Assembly: GCA_013396995.1 (NCBI GenBank)
Contig: VWZP01002662.1
Coordinates: 1,246,817 to 1,310,816 of the forward strand
Direction: 5' to 3'
DNA length: 64,000 nucleotides
From: Dicaeum eximium
Lineage: Eukaryota; Chordata; Aves; Passeriformes; Dicaeidae
How positions within the stretch are numbered: the first letter of the stretch is position 1; each line of letters opens with the position of its first letter. Of this stretch, positions 1 to 9,383 are shown piece after piece. The notes under the pieces were generated by a model. That model was not told the origin of the DNA. It made no database searches and saw only the letters and a program-made list of their open reading frames with translations. Both the position numbers and the translations under genes were made by a program.

Positions 1-2337
1 CTGGAGGAAATGGCTGCTTTCCCTGGTTGCCATTCTCAATGATGGATTCATAGGAGTCTTCCCAGGGATCCTTGCTGAAACGAAAGGTGGGAGGACAGTG
101 AATTTTAGAGAAATTTGTGAAGACAGAAAGTCAGCCAGAGGCCAGACCAGCCATTTGCTAGAGAAAAGGGGCTTTAGAGAAGATAAGATTAGTTATAGGA
201 ACAGATTTTAACCTTTTGAAACAAATGCTGTTAAGTGTCAGATCAATTAAGAAAAAAAAAATAGAGGAGTTTTCTGAACTGTGTGCCAGTTTCAGACATT
301 TGGTGGTTCTTGAGATCAGGGAAGTCAGCATTAAACAGAAAGAAAAGATTATTTAGCCTAGCTGTTACTATTGCATAGAAGCAAAATTGATTTCTGGTGA
401 TGGACTGGTGTAGGGACAGTGGCCATGTGTGAAAGAAAGGAAGAGGTGACAAGAAGAAGCCTTAGTCTGATGTATAACCCCCAATATATGCCTTGTACTG
501 AGAAAAGTGATGAAATGGTTGCAGTCTTCTTAATCCCTTCCCCCAGACTTTCCATTTCTCTCCACTCCCAACAAATCTGTCCTGGGGGCAGGTTCTGGGC
601 CAAGTTTACCAAATGGGGACAATATAAATGTCAGTAACACTGTAGGAAAGGAAGAATTCTCCAGTGTATACTTTGCATCTGTTCTTAGAAAGAAGGATCT
701 TGTTTAACACAAGAACAACAGAACAGGTTTTCTTACAGTAGTGATGAGAGGAAAAGAAAGAAGCAGCATAACAGTTTATTAAAAAAAAAAGTTTAACTAT
801 GATGAAATACTTCACCCATATTAAGTTCAAAGGAATATCAGACTGATGAACTAATCTTGGAAGACTGAAAAAAATCTGAGATTCTGGAAAAAAATGGTTC
901 TTGTACCATTTCTTAAGGACAAATATTTCAGCAAACTGTCATTTCATTCAATGGACATAGAGCAACTAAGTCAAGGTGATGGGAGATGAAATCAATGAAG
1001 AATTAAAATAATGGCACTCTGTCAATCAACATAGCTTAATGAAAAAATTATCAAATTAACTTGTTCTTTTTTATTGAGTTTATGATTTCATTGGCAAAGA
1101 TTTCTAAAAGATATTTGATTTCTTTAGGATTTAGAAATACTGCAGGTAAAAAATGCATTCGAACTTGATAGTTTTTGTAAATGAATTCTAATGAAAAAAT
1201 AATCTGTTTTGTTTTTCCTGTTGGATTCCATCCATTCCATCCATTCTGTCCTGAGTCAAGTCATGACCTGAGCAGCACTACAAAATTACACACAGGTAGC
1301 TTTGTTAAGATTTACACACACAAAAAATCCTGTATGGTAAATAATGAGAAAGACAGTTCTGATAAACAACATAGATATTACAATGATCTGGATTTGCTAG
1401 AATAAGATTTATTTTGACTTTTCAAACCCCGATATTACATATCTAGCAGTCAAAACTGCAAATCACAATTCCCATCTGAAGAAACTAATTTTGAAAAGGA
1501 ACATCATAAGGAGTTAGAAAAGCATATGATCAGGAAGTAAAGAAAGAAAATATCAGTCCTCAGATGTCTGGCCAGAAAGAGTAAGTTGATGATTAACCAA
1601 CATAATAATTTATTTAAGGATCTCATGGCTCCTCCAGCCATGGTGTTTTGGTGTTTTAAAAAATGAAAAGCTTTGAAAAGGAATGTTCTGTCTTACCAGC
1701 AGGCCTGATGCAAGAGATAGGGTCACTCTGTTCTCTCCACTGCAGAGTTTAAATTATCTCCAAATTGTCAGCTTCATCAAAATACTATTAAAATTATATA
1801 ACTGCTTATGAGTTTCATAAATAAAAAGGTTGTGTAAACCAAGATGCCCAAATTAGGCACTGAAAGCACACCAAAAGTACTATTAGAGTACCTAAATGCC
1901 AGTTTCAGGGCCAAAGGCAAATGTATGCAAGGTCTACTGTTTGCTGTTTATTGTTTCTCCTGGTACAATAGGAGGATTTATCTGCAGCTTTCAGAGGAGA
2001 GAAAAAGGCATATTATGCACTACTTTTTCAATGTTAAAATAATTTTGAGACTCTGAAAACTGGAAGGCACTGCTGTTGAGCATGAAATCTTGGCTCCATT
2101 TGCCAGTGCACTCACTACATGTGATTTCTTTTCATTGGCTGGATTGCCTTTACCTGGTGGGTCAGACCTGGCAAACAGCCACGCTTACACCAGTGACTCC
2201 CTCCTTCCTTCTCTCTGCTTAGCAGGGCTGGAGGAGAAAATAGGATAAGAAGCTTCATGTGTTGAGATTGAGACACTACAATTTCTTACCAGTTACTGTC
2301 ACTGGCAAAACAGATTCAACTTGAGGACAATTTGTTT
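1..2337. other. Noncoding A+T-rich DNA, no gene seen
   Basis: No reading frame exceeds 84 codons and none resembles a known protein. Small features are a 9-base unit ATTCCATCC repeated 2.4 times (1225-1246) and a perfect CArG-type site CCAAATTAGG at 1848-1857, which is the SRF consensus but is not unlikely by chance. No CR1 signature, tRNA box or splice-bounded open exon was recognised. Confidence 0.7.
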
Positions 2338-2384
2338 ACTTTTTTTTTTCTTAATTAAAATAGATTTTGTTAGCGAGAAACAAA

Positions 2385-2515
2385 AGACAAGCACTAAAAC
2401 AACACCAGCTTTCCTCCCCCAGTTCTGCCCACAGAGGCAGTGCCCTGCAGACCCCCTACTGCCAAAGCCTTGCCACAGACACCCCAAACAGCACAATATA
2501 AACAAGGTAGCCTAA
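2385..2515 (-). mobile_element. Possible fragment of a dispersed avian repeat
   Basis: This G+C-richer block stands out from its surroundings. Read on the minus strand it contains GGCAAGGCTTTGGCAGTAGG, then a GGTCTGCAGGG segment and CCTCTGTGGG. From memory this resembles a sequence widely dispersed in bird genomes (LTR or LINE 5' region). I do not assign a family name. An oligo(T) at about 2338-2349 lies just to its left. The alternative is unique G+C-richer sequence. Confidence 0.35.
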
Positions 2516-2520
2516 CAAGA

Positions 2521-3686
2521 GGTTAGAAATAATGAATGGATGACATTTAAGTTGCATGTGGGTACTGCTTTCATATTTTCTGTCAATACTGCAGGAAGTA
2601 CTGTAGCTAATTTTCTGCAGAAGAGTGCCCTTTTAATCAAACTTGATGAGCAATACTCTCCCTCTATTTATATAGTAACTTTGCAAACTTAATTTTAAAA
2701 GGCTGATTTTAGTTTTTTAAAATCAAAATTTGTTTGGATTGTTCATTTGGTTAATTTTAACCTCTTCTAATGAAACAAAAGATCACGTTTTAATTTCATT
2801 TTTTTTCGCAAGTATTGCATTTGCAGTTAAACTAATAAAATAAAACTTTGTTTTGGTTCTGATAATATTTTATTTAAACTGTGAAATTGTTACTGTATAT
2901 ATTCAAGTAAATATCATACAGCATAATACAAAGTTCTTGTCTGGATCTTCCTGTCAACAATCAATTGTAATGAATCTCCTAATAAACTATTGTACTGTCC
3001 ATTATTGTACTATTGTACTATTCCACTATTGGAAATGTGTGGAGGCTGGAGTATCTGCCATATTAGTGTTTTTCAGGAATTTAAATTTTTTCTGCCAGAA
3101 GGAGTGATTTCACAGAAAAGAAAATTATGGTAGAGCAAAGGAGGAGAACTTTGGGTCATTCAGATATCTTGCTTCAGAAAATTAGAAGGATTTGTTTTGA
3201 TTTCAATGCTTGAGTCTTTGTTCTATTAGAGCATTTGTCATTCTGTTATGATTATAATTTGGCAAATTATTTCTAATAGAAAAGTCAGCTTCCATGAAGA
3301 AATGAAATTTCTAAAATAGCCTAAAACCCAAGCATTTCAAAACCATAGAAATTTTCTATAGATTTGCAAGCGAAATCCTAGAAATACCATCCCATTTCAC
3401 AAAGCATTTCTGATAGCAATATTTTCCAATTAACTGTAAATCAATCAACTTTTGTCTTAAAGTCTCAAGTCTTACTCTCGCAAATTTGTCTAGTTTTCCT
3501 TGTCAGTTGCTGGTTTGCTTCATTTTGCAGGCAAATCACTAAGTTTAACAAGTAGGTTTTAGATTTAGGCCTAATGATAGAAGTGCACAAAATATTTAAA
3601 TTATTCCCAAATTCAGGTGGATTTTTTTAATTAGAAGACAATTAACCAAGGATTTTGGAGAAATTAGCTAGTAGGATAAATTGAAG
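2521..3686. other. Noncoding A+T-rich DNA, no gene seen
   Basis: Very A+T-rich sequence with frequent stops in all frames. A short imperfect repeat of the unit ATTGTACT occurs at about 2985-3025. No transposon signature was seen. Confidence 0.7.
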
Positions 3687-3710
3687 CATTTTGTCAATGT
3701 TGACAAAATG
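3687..3710. repeat. Perfect inverted repeat, 11-base arms
   Basis: The arms CATTTTGTCAA (3687-3697) and TTGACAAAATG (3700-3710) are exact reverse complements separated by TG. The arms contain TGTCA/TGACA, the core bound by TALE homeodomain proteins (MEIS, PKNOX, TGIF families). The element could be a dimeric protein site, a small hairpin or chance. There is no adjacent transposon or terminal repeat. Confidence 0.8.
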
Positions 3711-4350
3711 ATGCTACATTACACTTAGTCTGATTTCAGGTCAAAAGCAGGTACAGGTACGAAGATACCAACAGCTTGATATATTTGTAGTACTTTCTAT
3801 GAGAGGAATAATGAATTTTTTCTTATGAATAAAAGTAAATCAAATTTAAACTGTGAAGTTGAAGACTATCTGGAGAGAAAGAATAATAAACTAAAAATAA
3901 ATTGCTCTCTATTGTTGTGAGTGAATTATGCACATTACTCCAAACAGATTTTGTTGAGGTGATTTAGTCATAATCCACTTGTTTTGTGCTTGCATGCCTA
4001 AATTTTATGTATCATTTGTACAAAGATGAATAAAAGACTGTTTCAGAGATATAAATATGCATATGCAAAGCCAAGTACAGTAAGATTGAATCATCACCAT
4101 ATATTCTGTAACAGGAAAATAAAAAAGATGACACGGAGCATCAAATTACCTTATTTTACTAGCTTTTCCCTCAAACACATTTTTAAAAGTACAAAGCAAT
4201 ATAATTTGTTGTGGCATGCTACTCCCTGTTTTGCTATTAAGCTATCCAGGTGATGCCCTCTTGAGAATCCACTCTGAACTGAGGCCTAATTCAAGACTGG
4301 ATCACAACATCTGCACCAGATAGAATTTGTCATCTTCTGTCTTCAAGCCC
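3711..4350. other. Noncoding A+T-rich DNA, no gene seen
   Basis: No plausible exon was seen. A perfect MEF2-type sequence CTAAAAATAA lies at 3891-3900; it is common in DNA of this composition and is not interpreted further. Confidence 0.65.
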
Positions 4351-4428
4351 ATTGGCTGTTGCTTAGCAACTGGTCAATCTCACAGAGTATTTGCCATGAC
4401 AAATTAGTAGTGTTGTTACCATGACAAC
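4351..4428. promoter_or_regulatory. Cluster of three RFX X-box-like palindromes
   Basis: GTTGCTTAGCAAC at 4358-4370 is a perfect inverted repeat of the RFX half-site (GTTGCT, one base, AGCAAC). GTTACCATGACAAC at 4415-4428 fits GTNRCC-N2-RGYAAC with one mismatch. Between them TTGCCATGACAA (4391-4402) is a weaker version sharing the CCATGACAA core. An inverted CCAAT box (ATTGG, 4351-4355) abuts the first site, an arrangement seen in X-box/Y-box promoters. RFX proteins bind such sites in ciliary, neural and MHC class II control regions. Three within 71 bases suggests an enhancer or a distal promoter. Homeodomain-type TTAATTAAA follows at about 4441-4449. Binding is inferred from motifs only. Confidence 0.5.
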
Positions 4429-4679
4429 CAGCTTTGTTACTTAATTAAATTGATTTGAATCAGAATTGGCTTTCGGGGAAACAAGTGTGTTGTGTGAAGT
4501 AGTAAACATGAGCTTGCAGCTAAACCATTCATGCTTTGATGTAGTAGTCCCTAAAATCAACACCATCAGGATGAAATCCACAATCAAGTCCTGAAATCAT
4601 CTGAGGACAGACTTATTTAAGATTTTAATTTCCTTTTCCAGATATTTTTAGAGCACTCTGGATATATTTAGCAATGGTC

Positions 4680-4749
4680 AAAAAAAAAAAAAAAAAAAAA
4701 NNNNNNNNNNNNNNNNNNNNAAGAAAAAAGAAAAAAGAAAAAAGAAAAT
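4680..4749 (+). repeat. Oligo(A), 20-base assembly gap, and (AAAAAAG)n
   Basis: A run of 21 A (4680-4700) is followed by 20 N (4701-4720) and then repeats of AAAAAAG to about 4749. The gap probably reflects an A-rich microsatellite that was not resolved, so its true length is unknown. No polyadenylation signal precedes the A run, so a retroposed mRNA tail is not supported. Confidence 0.9.
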
Positions 4750-5773
4750 AACCCAAACCCCAGGCCACTCCAATTTCTTGATTAATGCTTTGACACTGTA
4801 AGTAGGGAAGTTACTACTCTTTAGCAACCAATTGTTGAGCCATGTTTCATGTGTCACTGCAAAATTGTACAGCTTCACACAGAAAAAAGAAATCAGATTA
4901 TGTGGGGTAAAGAGCTAGGAATGGAATTTCTGGATATTCTTTCTATTTCTTCTCCAGTGGTATCTTGGTTGCAACCTGGAAAGTCTCAGTGTTCACCATA
5001 ATATGGGTCTCTGACTGGCTTGAGGAAGTGAGGGAAATCCCCTCTTTTGATACTTAGGGTCCAGGCAGCACAAAATTAAAATAAGGCAAGCTAGAAATTC
5101 AGATTTCACACTATCGGCAAATTTCTTTTAACAGAAACACCTACACACTTTTTAATTATGTTTTCTACCCCTCTTATCCTCTTTGCAGACTGACAGAGTC
5201 ACAGGATTAGCATATTTATGTCATACATATATTTAATGAATGAAACCTACACGTTAAGTATGAGCACAGCTGTTGCAGACTTCAGATACGAAATCTCAAA
5301 TTTTTTCAGTTTATCTCTATATCACCACTAATGTATGGGTTCCTGCTTTTGCTGTCCTTCCTGATCTTCTGGCAAATGTAACTGCATAACTCAAGTTGCA
5401 TTTTCCTTATAAAATATTAAATTAACTGCTTGGAATGATTTGAAATTTCTCATTATGTGTGACTGATTTAAAGCTCGAATGTGCTGTTTTGCATGGATGT
5501 ACCAAAGCTTAAGCCTATGTAAACAATAAATGGGAAACATCAAGCAAGTGGTGAGTCACAAGGGAAACTGAAAAATGTTGACAAATTCTAAATTGCAAGG
5601 TGCTGTGTGGTCTTGCTACATCACTTGTGTGCTATCTGTAATTCACACTGCTATCATTAGAATATGCAGACTGCCTACTGAATTTCTCTGAAGTAGATTT
5701 TTATTTCTTTAAACATTATTAGCAGAGTCTCACTTTTTTTAATGCACTTTTTTTTGAGAGCTCGTCTTTTTTC
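4750..5773. other. Noncoding DNA, no gene seen
   Basis: A+T-rich sequence without recognisable repeats. No exon-like interval with both splice borders was found. Confidence 0.65.
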
Positions 5774-5788
5774 AGAAGCTTCTGGAAA
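5774..5788 (+). promoter_or_regulatory. Heat-shock-element-like triple pentamer
   Basis: The three contiguous pentamers AGAAG, CTTCT and GGAAA match nGAAn-nTTCn-nGAAn exactly, the minimal trimeric site for heat-shock factors. The first part lies in the palindrome CAGAAGCTTCTG (5773-5784). Nine fixed positions make one such site per window quite possible by chance, and no promoter or gene is recognised beside it. Confidence 0.3.
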
Positions 5789-7039
5789 AAGAAATCATTT
5801 AAAAGAAAGAAGAAACATTTACACAGGTACCACTAGCAAAACCATCTATTTTTCACACCTCTGAATGAATTCATACAAAGTGTTTTTCTCCTTAGATTGG
5901 TTTCACAAAACTTAGTAATAGCAACACCTGGTTTAAAGCAGTTTAGACATATGTTTGAAATATTTTAATGTTGTCTCCTTGTAAATATTATACATTACAT
6001 GTATTACCCTGATACAGTCATTTCATCTTACCAAAAACCCTGTAGAAATGTTACATGGTCCTTCTCATACTTAAAGCAGAATTATTAATAGGAATTGACA
6101 TCTTTATTATATAGAGAGGGAAAATGCAGAGGAAAAAAATAAGTCATTGTCAAAAGTTCAGAACTCAGAATCACTGTTCACACATCTGTCATACATGTCA
6201 ATGTTAGGCTTCAAGTTTTCACCAGCTAAAATCTGTGTACCATAAAGTATCTTTTAAAGTTGATTTTCAAGTATTTTGTTCTTACAAGTCCTTTTATAAT
6301 TTTTGTGGGGCTCTAACTGGAAGGAAAAAAAAATTGCCAATTCGAAGAAAAAGAAATTCTGATAAGTGTTTGGTTTTTGATAGATTTCTTTTGTATTCAT
6401 CTAATTCTGACTGTTGAAACAATACCGTGTTAGGAAAAAAAAAGTTGTTTTCTGAAAAATGCTTATCAATGTTAATAAGAGAAAAATCTAAAGAATAAAA
6501 GTGGAGAGAAAGTATGGAGTAAAATTTAGGGTGGTATTTCTGATTATCCACAAGTTGTACAGTTAATTGAGAGAAGTTGAAAAGCCATAAATACATACAA
6601 GTTTGGAACAGAACACTTAAGGAAGAAAAAAAAACAAAAAATGAGTAAAGGTATTCTCTTTTTTCATACATCAATGAGCAGAGGGGCAATACCTCATCTG
6701 TTCCGTGGTTCAATACTCATTTTGGTGACCAATCTTCTAATTAAGGCATAGTTTTTAGAAACTGAATTAATTTCTTTCCAGATGAAATGAACAGTCGTCA
6801 GCAGTTTTTATCCATTTAAAAGAAAAAGGGTAGCAATGCTGTGAATACTTGGATTCCTTCTTAAGCATATTTAGCCTTCAGAGATCATGAACTAGACAAA
6901 TATTGGGGTTCTAGCAAAGACACAAATTTAGTAGTTGAAGAACCTGTACAAATATCATTGACAGCTGCATGGGGATTCTGGGCACAGGTGTAGAGTGGAG
7001 AACGACGTGGGATTTAAATGTATTGTTTCATTAGTATAG
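5789..7039. other. Noncoding DNA with a long chance reading frame
   Basis: A 139-codon minus-strand frame (6294-6713) is open through A+T-rich sequence. Its product is rich in Phe, Leu, Ser, Tyr and Asn, as expected of chance translation, and it shows no domain I recognise. I do not call it a gene. Confidence 0.65.
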
Positions 7040-7340
7040 CTTTTCCTACAAAACAAACACAGGAATGTTTGCACCACAGCCCTGTTGCACTGAGTGATGG
7101 TGCAGTCCCAGAAACTCACCTTATGGTTGTGAAAAGCAGCTATTTAATGTTCAGCCATGTCTGAAATGGAGTCCTTGGCTTCCAGGCCACTTCACAAGGG
7201 GAGGGGTTCGGTCAGTCCCAGCGCCACTCAGGCAGACAAACCATCTGACCACCAAGCCTGATGAATTGTGCTGCTTGCCCTGGGGCCAAGTGGGCAGATA
7301 CTTATAGGCACTGTCCATTCCTATTTTAGTGGGCTTAAAC
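7040..7340. other. G+C-richer block, possibly an old LTR or conserved element
   Basis: This interval is more G+C-rich than its flanks and contains tracts such as GGGGAGGGGTTCGG near 7198-7211. On the minus strand a consensus-like splice donor AAG/GTGAGT occurs near 7116-7124, but the sequence upstream of it carries stops. The texture suggests an old repeat or a conserved element. Terminal repeats and target-site duplications could not be identified. Confidence 0.25.
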
Positions 7341-7721
7341 AGACAGCAAAAATGCTGTAACTTGGCTTAGCCACAGCTAATGGATGTCACAATCTTATAA
7401 TATTCTACTTTTTGATGAAATGTTTGAGGGATAAGCCAAAGCAGGAATTTATAAGTATGGCAAACAGCTTTCAACAGTTTGTCATCACTTATTAGCCTTC
7501 TCAGTCTCTCCAAAAGAATTGGGGTTGGGGGCATATTTTTCTTTTCAAGGTTATTGAGTGTTTTTACATTGAAGAGGAATACTTCAAAATCATTCTATAA
7601 TAATGAACTTCACACTCCAAGAAAGAAACGTTTCTCTTTCATGAATGTTTTAATATTCTGTAGCTTACTATACTCTTCTGATTCACTCTAGGAAATTATG
7701 GGTTAGTGATATTTTTCTTAC
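7341..7721. other. Noncoding A+T-rich DNA, no gene seen
   Basis: A 70-codon frame at 7479-7691 has no recognisable features. The stretch ends at a minus-strand splice-donor-like sequence. Confidence 0.6.
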
Positions 7722-7796
7722 CCACGCCTTAAGATTAAAGGTACAATTGAGAAATTGAAAGCCTGCCCATTCTCTCCCCCATGAACAGTGACAGAT
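7722..7796 (-). other. Candidate internal exon (unverified), 75 bases
   Basis: Read on the minus strand, a pyrimidine-rich acceptor-like segment ending TTGCCTGGTTCAG precedes position 7796, and a GTAAGA donor follows 7722 (donor bases 7716-7721). The enclosed 75 bases are a multiple of three and open in two of three frames; one begins SVTVHGGENGQ and the other ICHCSWGREW. Neither is a family I recognise. No neighbouring exon in compatible phase was found. It could be a real, alternative or noncoding exon, or chance pairing of splice-like signals. Confidence 0.15.
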
Positions 7797-9000
7797 CTGA
7801 ACCAGGCAAATATAAACAGATGCAGCAGGACTATTCTGATTTTTCTTAAGGTTGGGTAGCTCTAGTAAAATTTCAGGGAATTAATTTTTCAAGCTTTAAG
7901 ATTCTTATCATGAACACAAACTGCTATTGTACTAGACATTGTAGAAACACGAGCAAAATGTTGTAAAGACTTAAAGTTGAAGATAAGGATATTGGTTCTG
8001 TAAGTAAGGGGAATACAAGAAAACAGAGACATGAGTAGTCAATGTGCTATGCTTCAGCCATAGAATCATAAAACGTAAGGAGTAGTGACAGAAAGTCATG
8101 GAGAATATGATGGAAAAGATGAGGAGATTCTCTAGGAAAAATAATCAGTAAAACTCATGAAAGAAGGAGTAAAAGGCCAGTATGAGAAAATCACAGTTAT
8201 CCCAAATTAAATTGGAACATAATGGACAGATTATTGCCTGGTAAGTAATCTTGGATGGTATTTTTAATTGTTTTTCAGTTTTCTAGATTGTACATTGAAA
8301 ACTATACCAACTTGATTAGAACAAGTTTATGAAGAAGATATAACAGAGTAAGAGAAAGCTCAGCTTGGAACAGGCCTATGTCTTGACTGTAGAATTAGCA
8401 AAAACCTGGAAAAGTGACTACTTTTCTTGTAAGGCTTCACATATTAGGGTTATATTTAATTCTACTGATTCTCATCCTATTCTCTAACACAAAAAAAGAA
8501 AACCAATATCAAAATGACACAATGCTAGGCTACAAATTCCATTTCCTACACTCATTTCTTATTTGTAATATAATCTTAAAGTGATACACATACAAATATA
8601 TATGTATGTACATATGCATGTATATCCACATACACAGCACAATAAAGATACCTTGCAATACCCAAGAATAGATTTCATATTTACTAAGGAAGTAAATATA
8701 ACCAAGGAGACCTATTAACCCATTTTTCTTTGTTAATTGCAGCTTTTTTCTCCACCACACGATAAAAATGTATAGAAATTTGTAATTTCTTAAAGAACTT
8801 CAAAATTTTACATCTTTTCCTCATTCTTAACAAAGCATTTAATGAATATTGCATTACACCAAGGCAGTACATCTGAAAGCACACTTTCTTAATAGAGCAA
8901 AACAAAGGACAAAGTTAAGGTTGAATGCATTACACTGAAAGGAAATTGTGTTGGGTGATGATGGATTCTGTTGTGGTTAGGAGGGGATGCATGTTTTCAT
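7797..9000. other. Noncoding A+T-rich DNA, alternating purine/pyrimidine stretch inside
   Basis: Between about 8585 and 8638 there is a degenerate TACA/TATG-type stretch, mostly alternating purine and pyrimidine and largely self-complementary. Short frames here are unremarkable. CATAGAATCATAAAAC at about 8059-8074 recalls a CR1 tail but lacks the adjoining CR1 body. Confidence 0.6.
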
Positions 9001-9290
9001 TCACAGAATCACAAGGCCAAAAATGTCCTCAAGAGGTCATTTAGTCCATCCCTCTGTCCTTAGGCAAAACCAACTCTACCCATGTCACTCCTGACAGTTG
9101 CTTGTCTAATCCTGCTCCTAAAGTCCTCTAATGATGGAGATTCCATACCTACCACACCATCTTTTTCCAGCACTTCCCTAAGCTTTCTCTTCAAAGACAT
9201 TTCATAATATTTTTATACACTACTCTTTACCCCAGTTAAGCCTATTGCATCTTAGTCTGGTCAGAGAGGGATCTATTAATTTCCATGCAT
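9001..9290 (-). mobile_element. Old CR1 LINE 3' fragment
   Basis: The left edge, CACAGAATCACAAGG, is the reverse complement of a CR1 3' tail. It is followed by AGAGGTCATTTAGTCCATCC, CTGACAGTTGCTTGTCTAA and CTAATGATGGAGATTCCATA, which match the 3' untranslated region of older CR1 subfamilies read backwards. The copy is 5'-truncated, diverged and has no open reverse-transcriptase frame. CR1 is the dominant avian LINE and is typically 5'-truncated. Confidence 0.8.
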
Positions 9291-9349
9291 TTTTAGAACT
9301 TTTCTTCTTCAGGAAATTTTAAAGAATAAATTTGATATTTATTTAAATA

Positions 9350-9383
9350 ATTTAATTAATTTTAATTAATTAATTAATTAATG
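9350..9383. repeat. (TTAA)n simple repeat
   Basis: Repeated TTAA units, slightly interrupted by one TTTT, form a self-complementary A+T-only microsatellite just beyond the CR1 fragment. Confidence 0.9.

Noticed and set aside
1848..1857. CArG box CCAAATTAGG
   Set aside because: A single short site is expected by chance in A+T-rich DNA and has no supporting context.
3891..3900. MEF2-type CTAAAAATAA, also present near 52851
   Set aside because: Common in DNA of this composition.
4678..4878. Minus-strand frame running through the N gap
   Set aside because: It reads poly-Phe and unknown residues across an assembly gap.
6294..6713. 139-codon minus-strand reading frame
   Set aside because: Phe/Leu/Ser/Asn-rich product typical of translated A+T-rich DNA; no domain, signal or splice support.
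8059..8074. CATAGAATCATAAAAC as a CR1 tail
   Set aside because: No CR1 body adjoins it on either side.
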